Positions 25,701 to 35,915 of a stretch of 64,000 bases of DNA are shown here, in pieces (positions within the stretch are counted from its first letter, which is position 1; every line of letters begins with the position of its first letter). The translations under genes and the position numbers were made by a program. A model generated the notes under the pieces. The model was not told where the DNA came from and ran no database searches. It saw nothing but the letters and a program-made list of their open reading frames with translations. The DNA comes from Lytechinus variegatus (lineage: Eukaryota; Echinodermata; Echinoidea; Temnopleuroida; Toxopneustidae), in NCBI RefSeq assembly GCF_018143015.1, contig NC_054751.1:19949292-20013291 (forward strand), written 5' to 3'.

Positions 25701-28700
25701 ATACCGAACCAGGGCTTCCAGTGAATTCAAGATGCCACATCGCAAACAAGATCAATATGCTTGTAATTTATTGTATTATAATCCTTTGTATTTCTATTTG
25801 TGTAGACTGAAACTGTATCTCGAGCAGTTCTCAGTAGCTGTATGTGTACTGAACTCAGAATTACCGGTGAATTCAAGGTGCCACATCGTAAACCAGTTCA
25901 ATACTGGCCTTTATGACATCATCATAGCCTCTGAGGAATCTAGTCTCTTTGAGGGAAGGAAAACTGATGAAACAGAAGAGAAGAAAGAGAGGAAAGGAAA
26001 AGGTCACAAGTAAGTACCAATCTTGCACGTCTTAGGGTGTTTTGGAAATGATTAAGAAGGCATTGCAAGAAATTTACAATCGCAAGTCAAATTTATTTCC
26101 TATGTCAATCATAAATCATGCAAACAATATTGTGTGCATAATAAAACAAGAAGACGTCCAAGTCGTGTGTTCTTATTGTCCTGACTTTTATATCCCATCA
26201 TCTTTGTGTATTAGATCCGTATGCTTTTTTACTATTGGTCTCTCAAAAGATGTGTATAAAATGCTCACAAACCCACAGATTTCTTATTTACTCTTCTGAT
26301 ATAATGGTTTGCACATCCCATATTGTTTGATGGATCATATGCCTGCATAATTTAGTGCATTATATAAATTTGGATCTATATTTCAACAGTTTCTCTGAGA
26401 TAGTTGCAAACCATTCACTAAATTGTCCATTTCACATGTTGTTTTTTCAGAAAGTAAAGATTTAATTTATGTTATTTCATTTTCAGGAAAGCAAAATTAG
26501 AAGACATAAATATGATACACAATCAATATATTCCCAATCCCTGAAAATACATTACCTTTCAATAGTAAAATTTGCACTATACAAGGTGTAAAAGAACTGT
26601 GTACATTAATCTTTTTCTGCTAAAATTATTGAAGTTATGTCATATGATTTCACATAAATATGAAGGACAACTTTTTAATTACACCTTGATTGTTTGATGT
26701 CATAGGCCCGTATTCTGAAGTCAGGTTTATCTTAGACCAGTCTCACTCCGTGCTAAAATTATAGGAGGCCAAACGTTAAAAAAAGTCTGTTTACAGTATA
26801 TCGTATATTTCTTATGTTTACTATTTTGTATCCTTTTGCTTTTATTATGAAGAAAATACTTCACTTATTATTCCCAGACAATTATGAACAATTTGGTTGT
26901 CATATGAGTTAATAAATTGAATGGGTAGTTTTAGGGATTTCCGGTAGTGCTCCAATTGGCTTTCCATAGTTAAACCACAACTTTAAACCAGGGTTTGATT
27001 TAAACCCGAGTTCAGAATACAGGCCATTATGTGCAACTGCTCTTTTAGAGATAATCCATATTTGATTTTTTTTTCAGAGGAAAGCAAAAGAAAGATAAAG
27101 AATATGGAGTGTCAAGAGGGATTGATTTTCAGAATGTCTGTAATGTTATCAACTTTGATTTCCCTGAGAGTGTCAAGTCTTACATCCACAGAGTGGGAAG
27201 GTATGTTGAATTTTGTTTTATGAATGTCTCTAAATGTACCTTGTTCAGTGCATCTTTGTTCTTTTCCCCTTGTTTGTAAATGTCCCTGTGTTCTTTGTTT
27301 TTGTTTTGTGAATGTCTGTCATGTTGTCAGCTGTTATTTTCTGAGAGTTTCAAGTCTTCTGTAGACAGAGTAGGAAGATTTACATGTATTTGCGGGTAAT
27401 ATGTGGTGATAATGACAATTTATTACTCTTATATACATGTAGTATTTTTATGATGGTATTAGTTTTGATTGTAGTATAAGCCTGGCATTTTTTTTTTTTG
27501 GGGGGGGTAATCAGATTATTTACTATTAATTGGAAATTGAATAATGCTTATTCCAGAAAATAAATACTTCCCAGAAAATAGTAAATATGTTTTGATAGTC
27601 ATAAAAACTACTATTAAATTCTCTTTTAAAGCGATATCACATTAAATAAATAAAGGTGATCTGTCATGGTTTGATAGAAGTTTGGTAAAAGACACACTCT
27701 ATCTGTTTCCCTGAGACAAGATGGTGTGATGTCATGGGCAGTACTCAATGACTGTTTTGATGTTCTGATTTTTATTAATTCTGATTCTGAATACTCAAAA
27801 AGCAAAGTTGATATTAAAACCAGAAATGTATTTTTTTATTTTTTTTTAATTTGAAATAATTAACTAAAAATTGAGTTTACTGACTCACTGATTTCTTTGA
27901 ATAGGGCAGTCATACGTGATGACCTTTACCCACCTGGGCGCTGTTTGTATTCATTTGTTTACACAATGTTGTTTCATTATTTACAGGACAGCACGGGGAG
28001 AAAAGATGGGAACGGCGTTATCATTTGTGAATGAGGATGAGCAAAATCTTCTAGATAATGTAGAACAAGAACTTGTTGGAGGTAAAATTTCAAACTTCTT
28101 TGCATATCTGGGGGACAAATACAACTCATGCTTTACATAATCTGGGGGGTTTTTCACAAAGATTTTTTAAGTGTGAGTTTAAACCATGCTTAAAGACAAA
28201 CAGGCTGGTGATATCTCATTGACAAGTACAAAGTAGTGTGCGTCCTCTGAGCGTGATTAGGCCAATGCGGTGAATTGTTTTATACTACACGAAACAGAAT
28301 TTAAGTGCAATTCTAAAAGTCACACTTTGATCTTTGTAAGATACCCCCAGGTCTGAAAAGGTCCTTTGACTTGGGCAGTTATCAGACTTATGGAAGGTTG
28401 ACTTAAACAGATTGAACTGTATGATATTGCAGTTAAGTGTGATACTGCTTTCAGTAAACTTTTGGTACATGGTTTTGATCGTTGTTACGAGTAGCAAAAC
28501 TTGCATTCAGTAATTTACAGCGGGCACCGATGACTTAACCTAGATTGCCAGAAGAGATCAACGCGAGAGGGGACAATTGCATTTCTCACTGCTCATGCAC
28601 ATAGAAATTGTACAGTTGACCTTTGACCTTGCACAAAATCTTAGTACAGACTTTGGACCGGTTCCCTTCAGTAAGCTGTGAGTGTTCACCTTGTAATTTG

Positions 28701-31591
28701 CCCTTTTTGGTACTCTTAAAACTAGCACTAATATAGAGCAGACTATCTTGGCCAGTGCTTTTTAGTTATTAGACATTGTACAAGGTGTAATGAGTCTGGC
28801 TTGGACCATGGATATATTGCGAGGGGTAAGAGATCAGAATAAAGTTTCTTCAATTATTTTTTTTCTCTTCAGATGACGGAACACCTTTAGTTAAACCGTA
28901 TCAGTTCAAGATGTCCGAGATTGAAGGATTTAGATACCGTGCCAAGGTAAGCAGTCATGACACTCATATCCAGTAGCCTTCCATTCTACTGAATCTCCAA
29001 GGCCCATATTCACAAATAAAAACTGTGCTAAATCATGGTTAAACTATGGGGTGCCAAATGTGCTGTCCTTGTCTACACAAATGATCCATTTTTATAGAGC
29101 GTTTAATACATCGGAACAATGTCTCTAAGTGCTTTACAGATATATTAATACCCTGGTCATCGGATCCTCGCATGCTGGCATTCAACTTATGCCTTTCTCC
29201 ACTCCCTGGGGAGCATTCCACAAGAGGCGCAAAACTCAATTGCTAGGCATGCTTAGGCTTTCACATACTACCGGGTACCCATTTAACTCCTTAACTGTTA
29301 TGCTATGTATGTTTGCATGGGGGAGTGTCAATGATCCTATGTATCTGGGGGTCTTGGGGTTTGCCTAACGCTTAAATAATTGGGTGTTCTAATGCAAATT
29401 AGCTATTGAATGAATACAGCCCCAAATATGCTCATTTCCATTCATGTAGATATTCAGCAAGAAATTCATCCATATTGTACTGCTCTCAAGCCAAGTAAGG
29501 AAAATGGGGCCCTGGCAGACATGTATTCCTTGAAACGCAGTGTGCATAACAGCTACTCTGCTATTATGCTGCATAGTTGTAGAGTGCTTTAATTAGAGAC
29601 TAATGATATGTAAGTGCTGAGCCCTATACAATCAATTATAATGATTATTATTGTTGATTATCTGATTAGATCTTAAAAGATGTGGAGCTCTTTAGAGCTA
29701 TTATGCATGATATATATATATTTTGGGGGGTGGGTGGGTTGAGTCTTGTAATAATGGAGGCATTTATTTAAACACTTTCAGTCCCAAGTCTATCTTCTTT
29801 TTAAAATATTTTTCATTCTACCCAGGATGCAATGCGAGCAGTGACGAGGGTAGCAGTGCGCGAAGCCCGGGTGAAAGAGATCAAACAAGAGATCTTCAAC
29901 TCCAAGAAACTCAAGGCCTTCTTTGAAGACAACCCAAGGGACCTACAGCTGTTGAGACACGACAAGGTGTTGCATCCTGCCAAGGTCCACTCAGATCTCA
30001 AGAATGTACCTGAATACCTCGGTAAGAATATCGTCCTTGTGATAGCCAGGGTCCTGTTGCACAAAAGTTACTGTTATGGTTTCTTTGCCATCCAATGGTA
30101 ACTACCATGGTAACAATGCTGAAGAGCCAATCAGAATCATGGATTCTATAGGAGTTACCATTGAATGACAAAGCTTCTAGGATTATAGATTTTGTGCTAT
30201 ATGGCCCAGAATTCTGGAACATGAAATTTTAAAGCTCTTCCATCTAATGGTAACTTCCATCGTAGTGGTGCTCTGCAGCTAATTAAAATAAAATCTTCAC
30301 AAAGTTACCATTTTGCCTATTATCTTTACTTAGTGGCAGTGCTTATACCATGCTACATGTATTTATTAGATTATAAAGTGATGCCTTGTCCAAACCTACG
30401 ATCTCTATCTCAAGTAAAAAAATACTTTGCAGTAGGTACACCATGCCAATAGATTCAGCGTCATTCCAGCCATGTCTCTTGGTTTTATTCACTTTTCTGA
30501 ACATTTAGAATTGAACACAAGAATGTGTTGCCCAAGCAGTTTTATATGACATTTAATAGCATTTGAATAATTATAAATCCCATTCCAGCACTATTGTTAT
30601 CATTCTTGCAAACTTTAAGGTCAAATTGGAACTGCGTTAGCTTTGCTGACTAACGGGACATCAATAATTTTTCTCTTTTTAAGATATATAAATGCTTCCA
30701 TTTAAAAAAAAAAAATTTTAACATTGTTGATCGCGCAAAAGAAAAAAAAGGGAAAAAAGTGAATTCCTCTAATTTCGTCGAAAGCAATGTTTTTAACATG
30801 TGACAAGTTAATTTATGGGTTTAATTATTTAACTAACATTTCATCCTTGTGATTCATTCTCAGTCCCCAGGGCATTGAGAGGTACCATACCAACTACAAG
30901 CAGACGGAGAGCTCCAAAAAGGACAGCAGAGGGTACTGTGGGACAGAAGAAAGAGTCTAGGATAGCCAAAATGAAGGTATAGGAGATATCCTCATCTAGT
31001 CATATTGTCATAGCACTTTTTCTTACCTCCATCTTCTTTTTCATGTTTTCTGTCATTCTCACCCAGTTCTATTCTTGCAATAACCAAGAACTATTTTGCA
31101 AATCTTGAAATTTTGGTCATGCATGGATATAGGAGTGATGATGGTATATTAAGTTTCGAGGTAAAGGCTCACAGAGGTCAGTGTATTCATGAAGATATCT
31201 TGTTCTTTGGATAACTCAATGAATGTTTGAAGAATCAACTTTGAACTTGACCCATGTATGCATTTGGGAGCAAACATAAATGGATGAGATTTGGGGTCAG
31301 AAGGTCAGAGGTCATATACATAAAAATGGCTCATTTTATATCATGAAAAGAATATTCTGTCTCTTGCTTGCCTCTATCTTCAAGCAGGACATTTTAGGAT
31401 GATTAAAATGATGAATAATGATATATATCACTATTTCATTTGGCACTTCATACATGAGCCTAATATCTTTTAAGTTGAATCCTTATGGACTCATGACAGT
31501 AATATTCATTTCTTTATCTTATTTCTGTATCTGACAGAGGAAAACAGAGGAAGATCCACTGAAGAGCTTCAAATACAAGGGAAAGAAATGA
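16743..31591 (+). CDS. DDX56: ATP-dependent RNA helicase DDX56, 13 coding exons
   Basis: Nucleolar DEAD-box helicase (yeast Dbp9 family) acting in large ribosomal subunit assembly. Exons: 16743-16814, 20944-21105, 21974-22054, 22667-22740, 23871-24132, 24862-25031, 25806-26009, 27078-27200, 27987-28081, 28873-28946, 29826-30021, 30864-30976, 31538-31591; all introns GT-AG and phases agree. The spliced product is 559 aa (human ~547). Motifs: Q region around GWSSPTLIQ (30-38), motif I ARTGSGKT (55-62), Ia PSREL (92-96), Ib GTPSR (142-146), DEAD (168-171), SAT (199-201), IV TIIFVNS, VI HRVGRTARG spanning exons 8-9. Motif V is ASEES in place of ATDAE, then the Lys/Glu-rich insert usual for this family and SRGIDF. 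The tail is basic (RRRAPKR, KYKGKK). Exon 1 is inferred from a start codon and a phase-0 donor giving [17 protein letters not shown] decayed copy of exon 7 precedes it. Confidence 0.95.
16972..18085 (+). repeat. Dispersed repeat in DDX56 intron 1, split by a hAT-like element
   Basis: Segments 16972-17139 and 17659-18085 match 52300-52455 and 52490-53095: GGACTCAATGG, CCATATGTTTATGTA, GTGTACGAGGAGAAA, ACTCCTTGAAACAGA, CCAGCTGTCTA. The first part can form a stem TTCGGTCTCTGT/ACAGAGACCGAA. The middle (17148-17650) is a later insertion absent from the 52-kb copy. Confidence 0.75.
17148..17650 (+). mobile_element. Short hAT-like element, copy 1
   Basis: 503 bp bounded by CACTTGTTCA and GAATGAGTG, with a perfect 8-bp target duplication GTTGGGAT (17140-17147 and 17651-17658). 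A reverse-oriented copy with its own 8-bp duplication lies at 54266-55587. Near its right end this copy has AACAAGGTTATATTATAACC, the uninterrupted site where the 55-kb copy carries an 816-bp insertion. Confidence 0.9.
18101..19256. mobile_element. Non-autonomous hAT-like transposon, copy 2 of the CTCGCGC family
   Basis: Termini CAGCGGCGTAACTACGGG and GGTACGCCACTG, then a G-run and GGGGGGCACGTGCCCTCC, as in the element at 13105. The periodic CTCGCGCTTCGCGCTCGCAT motif occurs near 18640, 18745, 18965, 19058 and 19175, partly decayed. Target duplications are no longer recognisable, so it is probably older than the 13-kb copy. Confidence 0.8.
19257..20394. other. DDX56 intron 1, no further gene
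   Basis: AT-rich intronic sequence. An 83-aa open frame at 19345-19596 has no recognisable domain. Confidence 0.4.
20395..20590 (-). repeat. tRNA-derived SINE
   Basis: Minus-strand head with A box GGCCCAGTGGATTAG and B box GGGTTCGAATCCC, then the common body ending CAACCCAGGTGAGGTAAATG. It lies about 350 bp before DDX56 exon 2. Confidence 0.85.
22916..23176 (+). repeat. (GAT)n microsatellite
   Basis: Impure GAT/GATGAT array in DDX56 intron 4. It produces a Met-rich artefact frame. Confidence 0.9.
23195..23758. mobile_element. Short TTAA-type (piggyBac-like) element
   Basis: 564 bp with termini CCCTTTGAACCC and GGGTTCAAAGGG. The right flank is TTAA and the left flank TAAA, one base away from a TTAA duplication. 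Near the left end are two copies of GGCCGGAATACCGGCC. No transposase. It sits between the GAT microsatellite and DDX56 exon 5. Confidence 0.75.
24220..24350. repeat. Short palindromic MITE-like element
   Basis: GGTCCCATAATACAAAGGTT at the left and AAGCTTTGTGTTATAGGCCC at the right, with internal inverted CAATTGATTG-like segments. A relative lies at 35790-35915. Confidence 0.6.
25262..25420 (+). repeat. tRNA-derived SINE
   Basis: Head with GTGTAGTGGTTATGAC and B box GGGTTTGATTCCC, then TTTTCCTTCAGCAAGAAATT and CTCAACCCAGG. Located in DDX56 intron 6. Confidence 0.85.
25640..25762 (+). pseudogene. Decayed tandem copy of the 5' half of DDX56 exon 7
   Basis: TATCTTGAAATGCAGTTTGT and GTGAATTCAAGATGCCACAT parallel TATCTCGAGCAGTTCTCAGT and GTGAATTCAAGGTGCCACAT of the real exon 7 (25806-26009). 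The upstream intron end and its AG acceptor are also copied. I count roughly three quarters of bases as identical over ~92 bp. Relative to exon 7 it has a 3-nt insertion after CTTGAA and a 1-nt loss before TTCCAGTG, which puts a stop in frame, and it lacks the exon's 3' half and donor. It is a host-gene relic that is probably skipped. Confidence 0.8.
26703..27027. mobile_element. MITE copy in DDX56 intron 7
   Basis: Inverted termini GGCCCGTATTCTGAAGTCAG and CGAGTTCAGAATACAGGCC. It shares its whole interior with 6037-6308 and ends only 50 bp before exon 8. Confidence 0.8.
29080..29390 (+). repeat. Dispersed repeat in DDX56 intron 10
   Basis: TTTATAGAGCGTTTAATACA, CTCTAAGTGCTTTACAGATA and CCGGGTACCCATTTAACTCC form a conserved-looking unit of the kind dispersed in marine invertebrate genomes. 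No coding potential. Confidence 0.5.
29452..29560 (+). repeat. SINE body fragment
   Basis: TTCAGCAAGAAATTCATCCA and TACTGCTCTCAAGCCAAG match the body of the tRNA-derived SINE family; the tRNA head is missing. Confidence 0.6.
30046..30190. repeat. Short palindromic MITE-like element
   Basis: GGTCCTGTTGCACAAAAGTT start with internal GTAACTACCATGGTAAC; similar to the elements at 61676 and 44150. Confidence 0.55.
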
Positions 31592-33427
31592 CATCAAGGA
31601 ACAATTTCATACTGAACCCAGGTGGACTCTTGTTGAGTGAGCCATTAAAAGAACTTTGTAGGACTATGTGCATGGAGTATAAAGAGCTGCAATGGTATCT
31701 CCAATCAGACTCTTGTATATGGAACAAAGTGAATTACTCTTAAATATGCTCATGGACGACGACAACATAGGAGTGTCATCTTTGTACACCAATGCCATCA
31801 AACGGGCTATCTACAGAATGTGACTTCAGAAAGAATTCATCCCTTCTCTCAATATCTCTTCTCTCTTTCTCCCTCTCTCTTTCTCTGTCTGTCTGTCTCT
31901 TTCTGTCTTATTTTCTCTAATCCTTCATCCCCTTATACTAGTAGTATAATGTATAACACTTTAATCCCTAGTTGTGTTTGGGATGTGCTCTACTCTCTAT
32001 TCATCAGTAGTATCGTGTGTATTGGCACCTAAGCATGAGTTTTACTCACACTTTAATAGCTCTTTGTGAAACATTCTCGATATCAGTCTCATGTCTAGTT
32101 GATTCTCTGAATTGTAGGATCCGCCTTGGTGAATCATGTAGGTTTGCACTAAGAGCTGCAGCCATATACTCTCTAGATGCAGGGGTGGGGGATACTGACT
32201 TCAAAGACAGTTCTACTGCCAGTGATGAACTTCACCATTCCATGTACAAAGAATGTCGCTGTCTGATTAGTAATATATTAATCATGTGATGAATTGTAGA
32301 TTTACCCTTTAGATGTTGATTCTGCATATCGCTTGGTCTATAGATTCACCAATGGTCAAATTGACGGAAGTATTTCCAAATTAAAAGTCTGCTGGATTGT
32401 GTATTTTCTATCAGAAAGGCTACTATATCCAATCAACTTGGATTGATTCATATGCACCCATCAAATCAGTTAGGTCAGCTAGTTACCTTCACCGTCTCAC
32501 TATTCAGTAATGTTAAGGATTTGGTGGTAAGAGTAAGACACTCCCCTTCTGAAATGCACTGAAACCATCTTTTATAGCAGTTTATAGATCTTAAGACATT
32601 CACTCTATTATTAAATATATCTAATGTGATTTATTGGTATTGCTTTCGTTTGAGTCGTAGGGATAAGCATTACATGAGTGATAACAATTCCCCAGTCTTC
32701 AATGGCACAGAGCACTTGATATTATAACAAATCAAGGTTTTGAATCTGTTCCTTAAGGACAGGAGTAGCTTGATTAATCACATGGCAATCACGTTCACCT
32801 TTCCCTTCCACTTTGTCAAATTCATGGAGTATAGTGAGTGATTGTACTGACAGGCCTTGCATTACCGAACCCGCGCATTGTACGCGTTAAAAAATTCATA
32901 CGCTTAAAACTTTGCAACATCCTTCCAAATGGAACTTAAAAATTGGCCCAAAGCACATTTTCAAAGTCTTTATATGCTCAAAATAATAAAATATTACAAA
33001 TATAGCTCATCAGTGATTTTGTTGTTTTCTCAACTTTTCCCGTAGAAAACGCATGTTCAGTATACGATACCATTTTCAAGTGACCAATATATTTCACATG
33101 CGAAGAGGGGTCCGATTGGAAGCTGATATCGTAAAGAAGAAAAACGATTTCAGCAAAATATTAACATATCTATATTTTGTAGGTATATGGTGAAAAGTTT
33201 GGTGAATTTTATGATAATAATGTGTTTGATATGATTGAATTCATGAAAAATGTGTGGTAATACGATCCACTACCATACAAATTCATCATCACCTAGCCAA
33301 ACCCTCCTACTCTTTGATTGATGGAGTGGAAAGCAAAGAAATAATTTCTTTAAATTTTTTAATGCTTTTGTATCATAACCTCAATATTATAATATTTACT
33401 TCATACAGAGTTATAGTATCTATATTG
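31592..33427 (+). other. Probable DDX56 3' UTR and flank
   Basis: No coding frame is convincing. A CT-rich low-complexity run lies at 31855-31915. AATAAA near 32984 and 33880 are possible poly(A) signals; the true 3' end cannot be fixed from sequence alone. Confidence 0.45.
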
Positions 33428-33720
33428 GTGGGTGCATTGGGATCTAGTGATTCTGACTGCCGCCTTTCAAACAGAGGGTGGTGGGTGCAAATCCTAGCCA
33501 TGGCGTGTTTTCCTTCAGCAAGCAATTTATCCACACTTTGCTGCACTCGACCCAGGTGAGGTGAATGGGTACCCGGTCTTGCTCGAGCGCCTGATCAAGG
33601 TTGCCGTGCTAAAGCTAGGATAATAATAACATTGCCATGTTTAGCAGGGCCCGCTGGGAGAACAGTTTTCGGAACTGAAGTGGCTACCCTGGGTAAAATA
33701 TGACGTTTTATTATTATTAT
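33428..33720 (+). repeat. tRNA-derived SINE, most complete copy
   Basis: Head with GGATCTAGTGATT and GGTGCAAATCC, body TTTTCCTTCAGCAAGCAATT, GACCCAGGTGAGGTGAATGG, then CCGTGCTAAAGC and a (TTA)n tail near 33710. Head, body and simple tail in one unit identify a SINE. Confidence 0.85.
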
Positions 33721-34084
33721 TTTTAATGAGATTGATGCATGTTTCAGATTTACAGAGTGTATGAATACAATACTTTGGCAGAATGAATATTTAACTGCAT
33801 TTATCTGATTTGTGTTTTCGATTGTGATTATTATTTTTTTTCAACTTGCACCTTATGACTGGTCTGCAACCTGAATTTTGAATAAAAAGTTATGATGTAT
33901 AATATGAACAACATGAATGGAACATGAATGTACTTTTATCCAAAGTTTTGAATGATCTTAATTGCTATTGGATTTGTGAAATGAATACAATTCATCATAA
34001 TCATATTATAACATTTATTCCAAACTAAAGGTGACCGTGAAATTGAAACTGATTTAAATGTACTAGTCTTGATAGTATGATAGT

Positions 34085-34625
34085 ATTCTCAATAAATAGA
34101 GTAAAATGCTGAAAATTTGATCAAAATTGGATAACAAATAATGAAGTTATTGAATTTTAAAGATTTCCATTATTCGGGTGAAACAGTTCTAGGCATTTCT
34201 TTATGAATATTCATTAGGTGGGCTGATGTCATAACCTCACATGTTCTTTTGGATTTTATTATATGACATTAGGTTTATTCAATTTTTTTTCTACCAAGAA
34301 CTAAAACAACTGGATTGACAACTGATTAAGTGCATTAGTTATTTATTGTCGCAACTTATTTCAGCATATTGGAGACACATCATTTACACGTGTATGAAAA
34401 ATGAAACAATTATGATTTCATTAAGTAACATAAGAAAAAGGAAAGTGGGAATGTGACATCATCAGCACACCTACAATGTAATGAATATTCATGAAGACAT
34501 GCCTAGCACCGTTTCGTCAGAATAATGCCAATCTTTGAAATTCAATAACTTTGTTATCCGATTTTGATCAAATTATCAGCATTTTGCTCTGAATTTTACT
34601 CTATTTATTAAGATATAAATATTTT
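34085..34625. mobile_element. Long-hairpin MITE in the convergent intergenic region
   Basis: Left arm 34090-34230 (AATAAATAGAGTAAAATGCT, GTTATTGAATTTTAAAGATT) is mirrored by the right arm 34465-34622 (AGCATTTTGCTCTG, TTGAAATTCAATAACTTTGT, ACTCTATTTATT). ATGAATATTCAT occurs in both arms. Termini not resolved to the base. Confidence 0.75.
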
Positions 34626-35789
34626 CAGCCATCCCTTTAAACATCATCAAGATATATGCTCAATATATCATAATCTTATCGCACAAACAGATAAATCCTT
34701 AAAAAGAAAGACACATGTTGCAACCAGTAATATTTTTTTTAATTTCATATCTTTTATAACATATCTATTTATGCAGTGAACACTGGGATACTGAACTTCA
34801 TGTACACAGTACAGCTGACATCGGAAGGATATAACAGTGTGTCATATGCAGAAGCAATTAACTTGGATTAGATATAATATTAATCGTCCTACCTTACAAA
34901 AGAAAATGTCATGATACAGAGATCCTGTCAAACAAGCATTTTAAATAAGTTCAATAAAAAAAAAGAGAGGCAACAAGTAAAACAAAGTAGAAATTCTGCA
35001 AATATCAAATATGGTAAGGCATTTTTTTTTTAAATTCAAAGATGCTACATGATCATGGTACGTTTGTAATTTTGTGGAAGGGCTTGGGAAAATTCAGAGG
35101 ACGAAGAGCTCTCAGCAGCATTTTCAGAATATTTTCTTTAATGTTACTGGAGAAAAGAAAATATTCAGAGGTCGGTGAGCCATCTTATCGATCAAGGTAA
35201 AACAGAGACGACGGCCAGCTTCAAACTCACAGCAAAATCATAATTCAGTGACCCAAAAAAATTCATGGTAACTGACATTTGAAAATTCTTTACAATTAAA
35301 ATAATTCTAGAAAGTGTGAATATCATAATCTAGTATGTTTCAAGAGTCCTGTAACTGATTTAGAGACAGAGGAGTGAGTACATGTATGATAAACATAGCC
35401 AAAAGCAGAATACCAATTCAGTCTTTCTCTTTGTACTCGAGTCTCAACCTTGAAGTCAGGGACCTTTTTAGAATTCACTATTCATCCCATAACTCACAAA
35501 AACCATTACATTTTTTTTATTTGCTTTAGTAATCTAACAGGAAAATGAAACCAAACCAGCAATGCCTGAAAAATAATGAACTTATTTTGTCGTAGAAAAC
35601 TGATGAAATTAGTTATCTAATATTACTACAAAGCCTGTCACAGAGATTATTGTGAACTCTGCAGTATCGTTGGCTACAATGGGGATTGTACTATAAGAGG
35701 ACAAACTTGTTACAAAAGTAATGACAGAGGAATAATAACCAACAAAATAAGACATGTTATGAGTTTATAACATATGAAGCCTACACGTA

Positions 35790-35915
35790 TCTGGGGCCCG
35801 TAACAAAGAGCTTAGCAATGATGGTAGAACATTTTTCTACGATTGTTGCATTGACTACAATATACAATCGAGCGTACAATTGTTCACTAGCCTTTGTGTT
35901 AAGGAACCCTGTTTG
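35790..35915. repeat. Short palindromic MITE-like element
   Basis: GGGGCCCGTAACAAAGAGCTTAGCAATG at its start (35793 on) is partly mirrored by CACTAGCCTTTGTGTTAAGG near the end; related to 24220-24350. Confidence 0.55.

Noticed and set aside
26485-26545. Possible second exon relic: TTTCAG then GAAAGCAAAA, resembling the start of DDX56 exon 8
   Set aside because: Similarity fades after ~30 bp, and the offset from exon 8 differs from that of the exon 7 relic, so chance is as likely.
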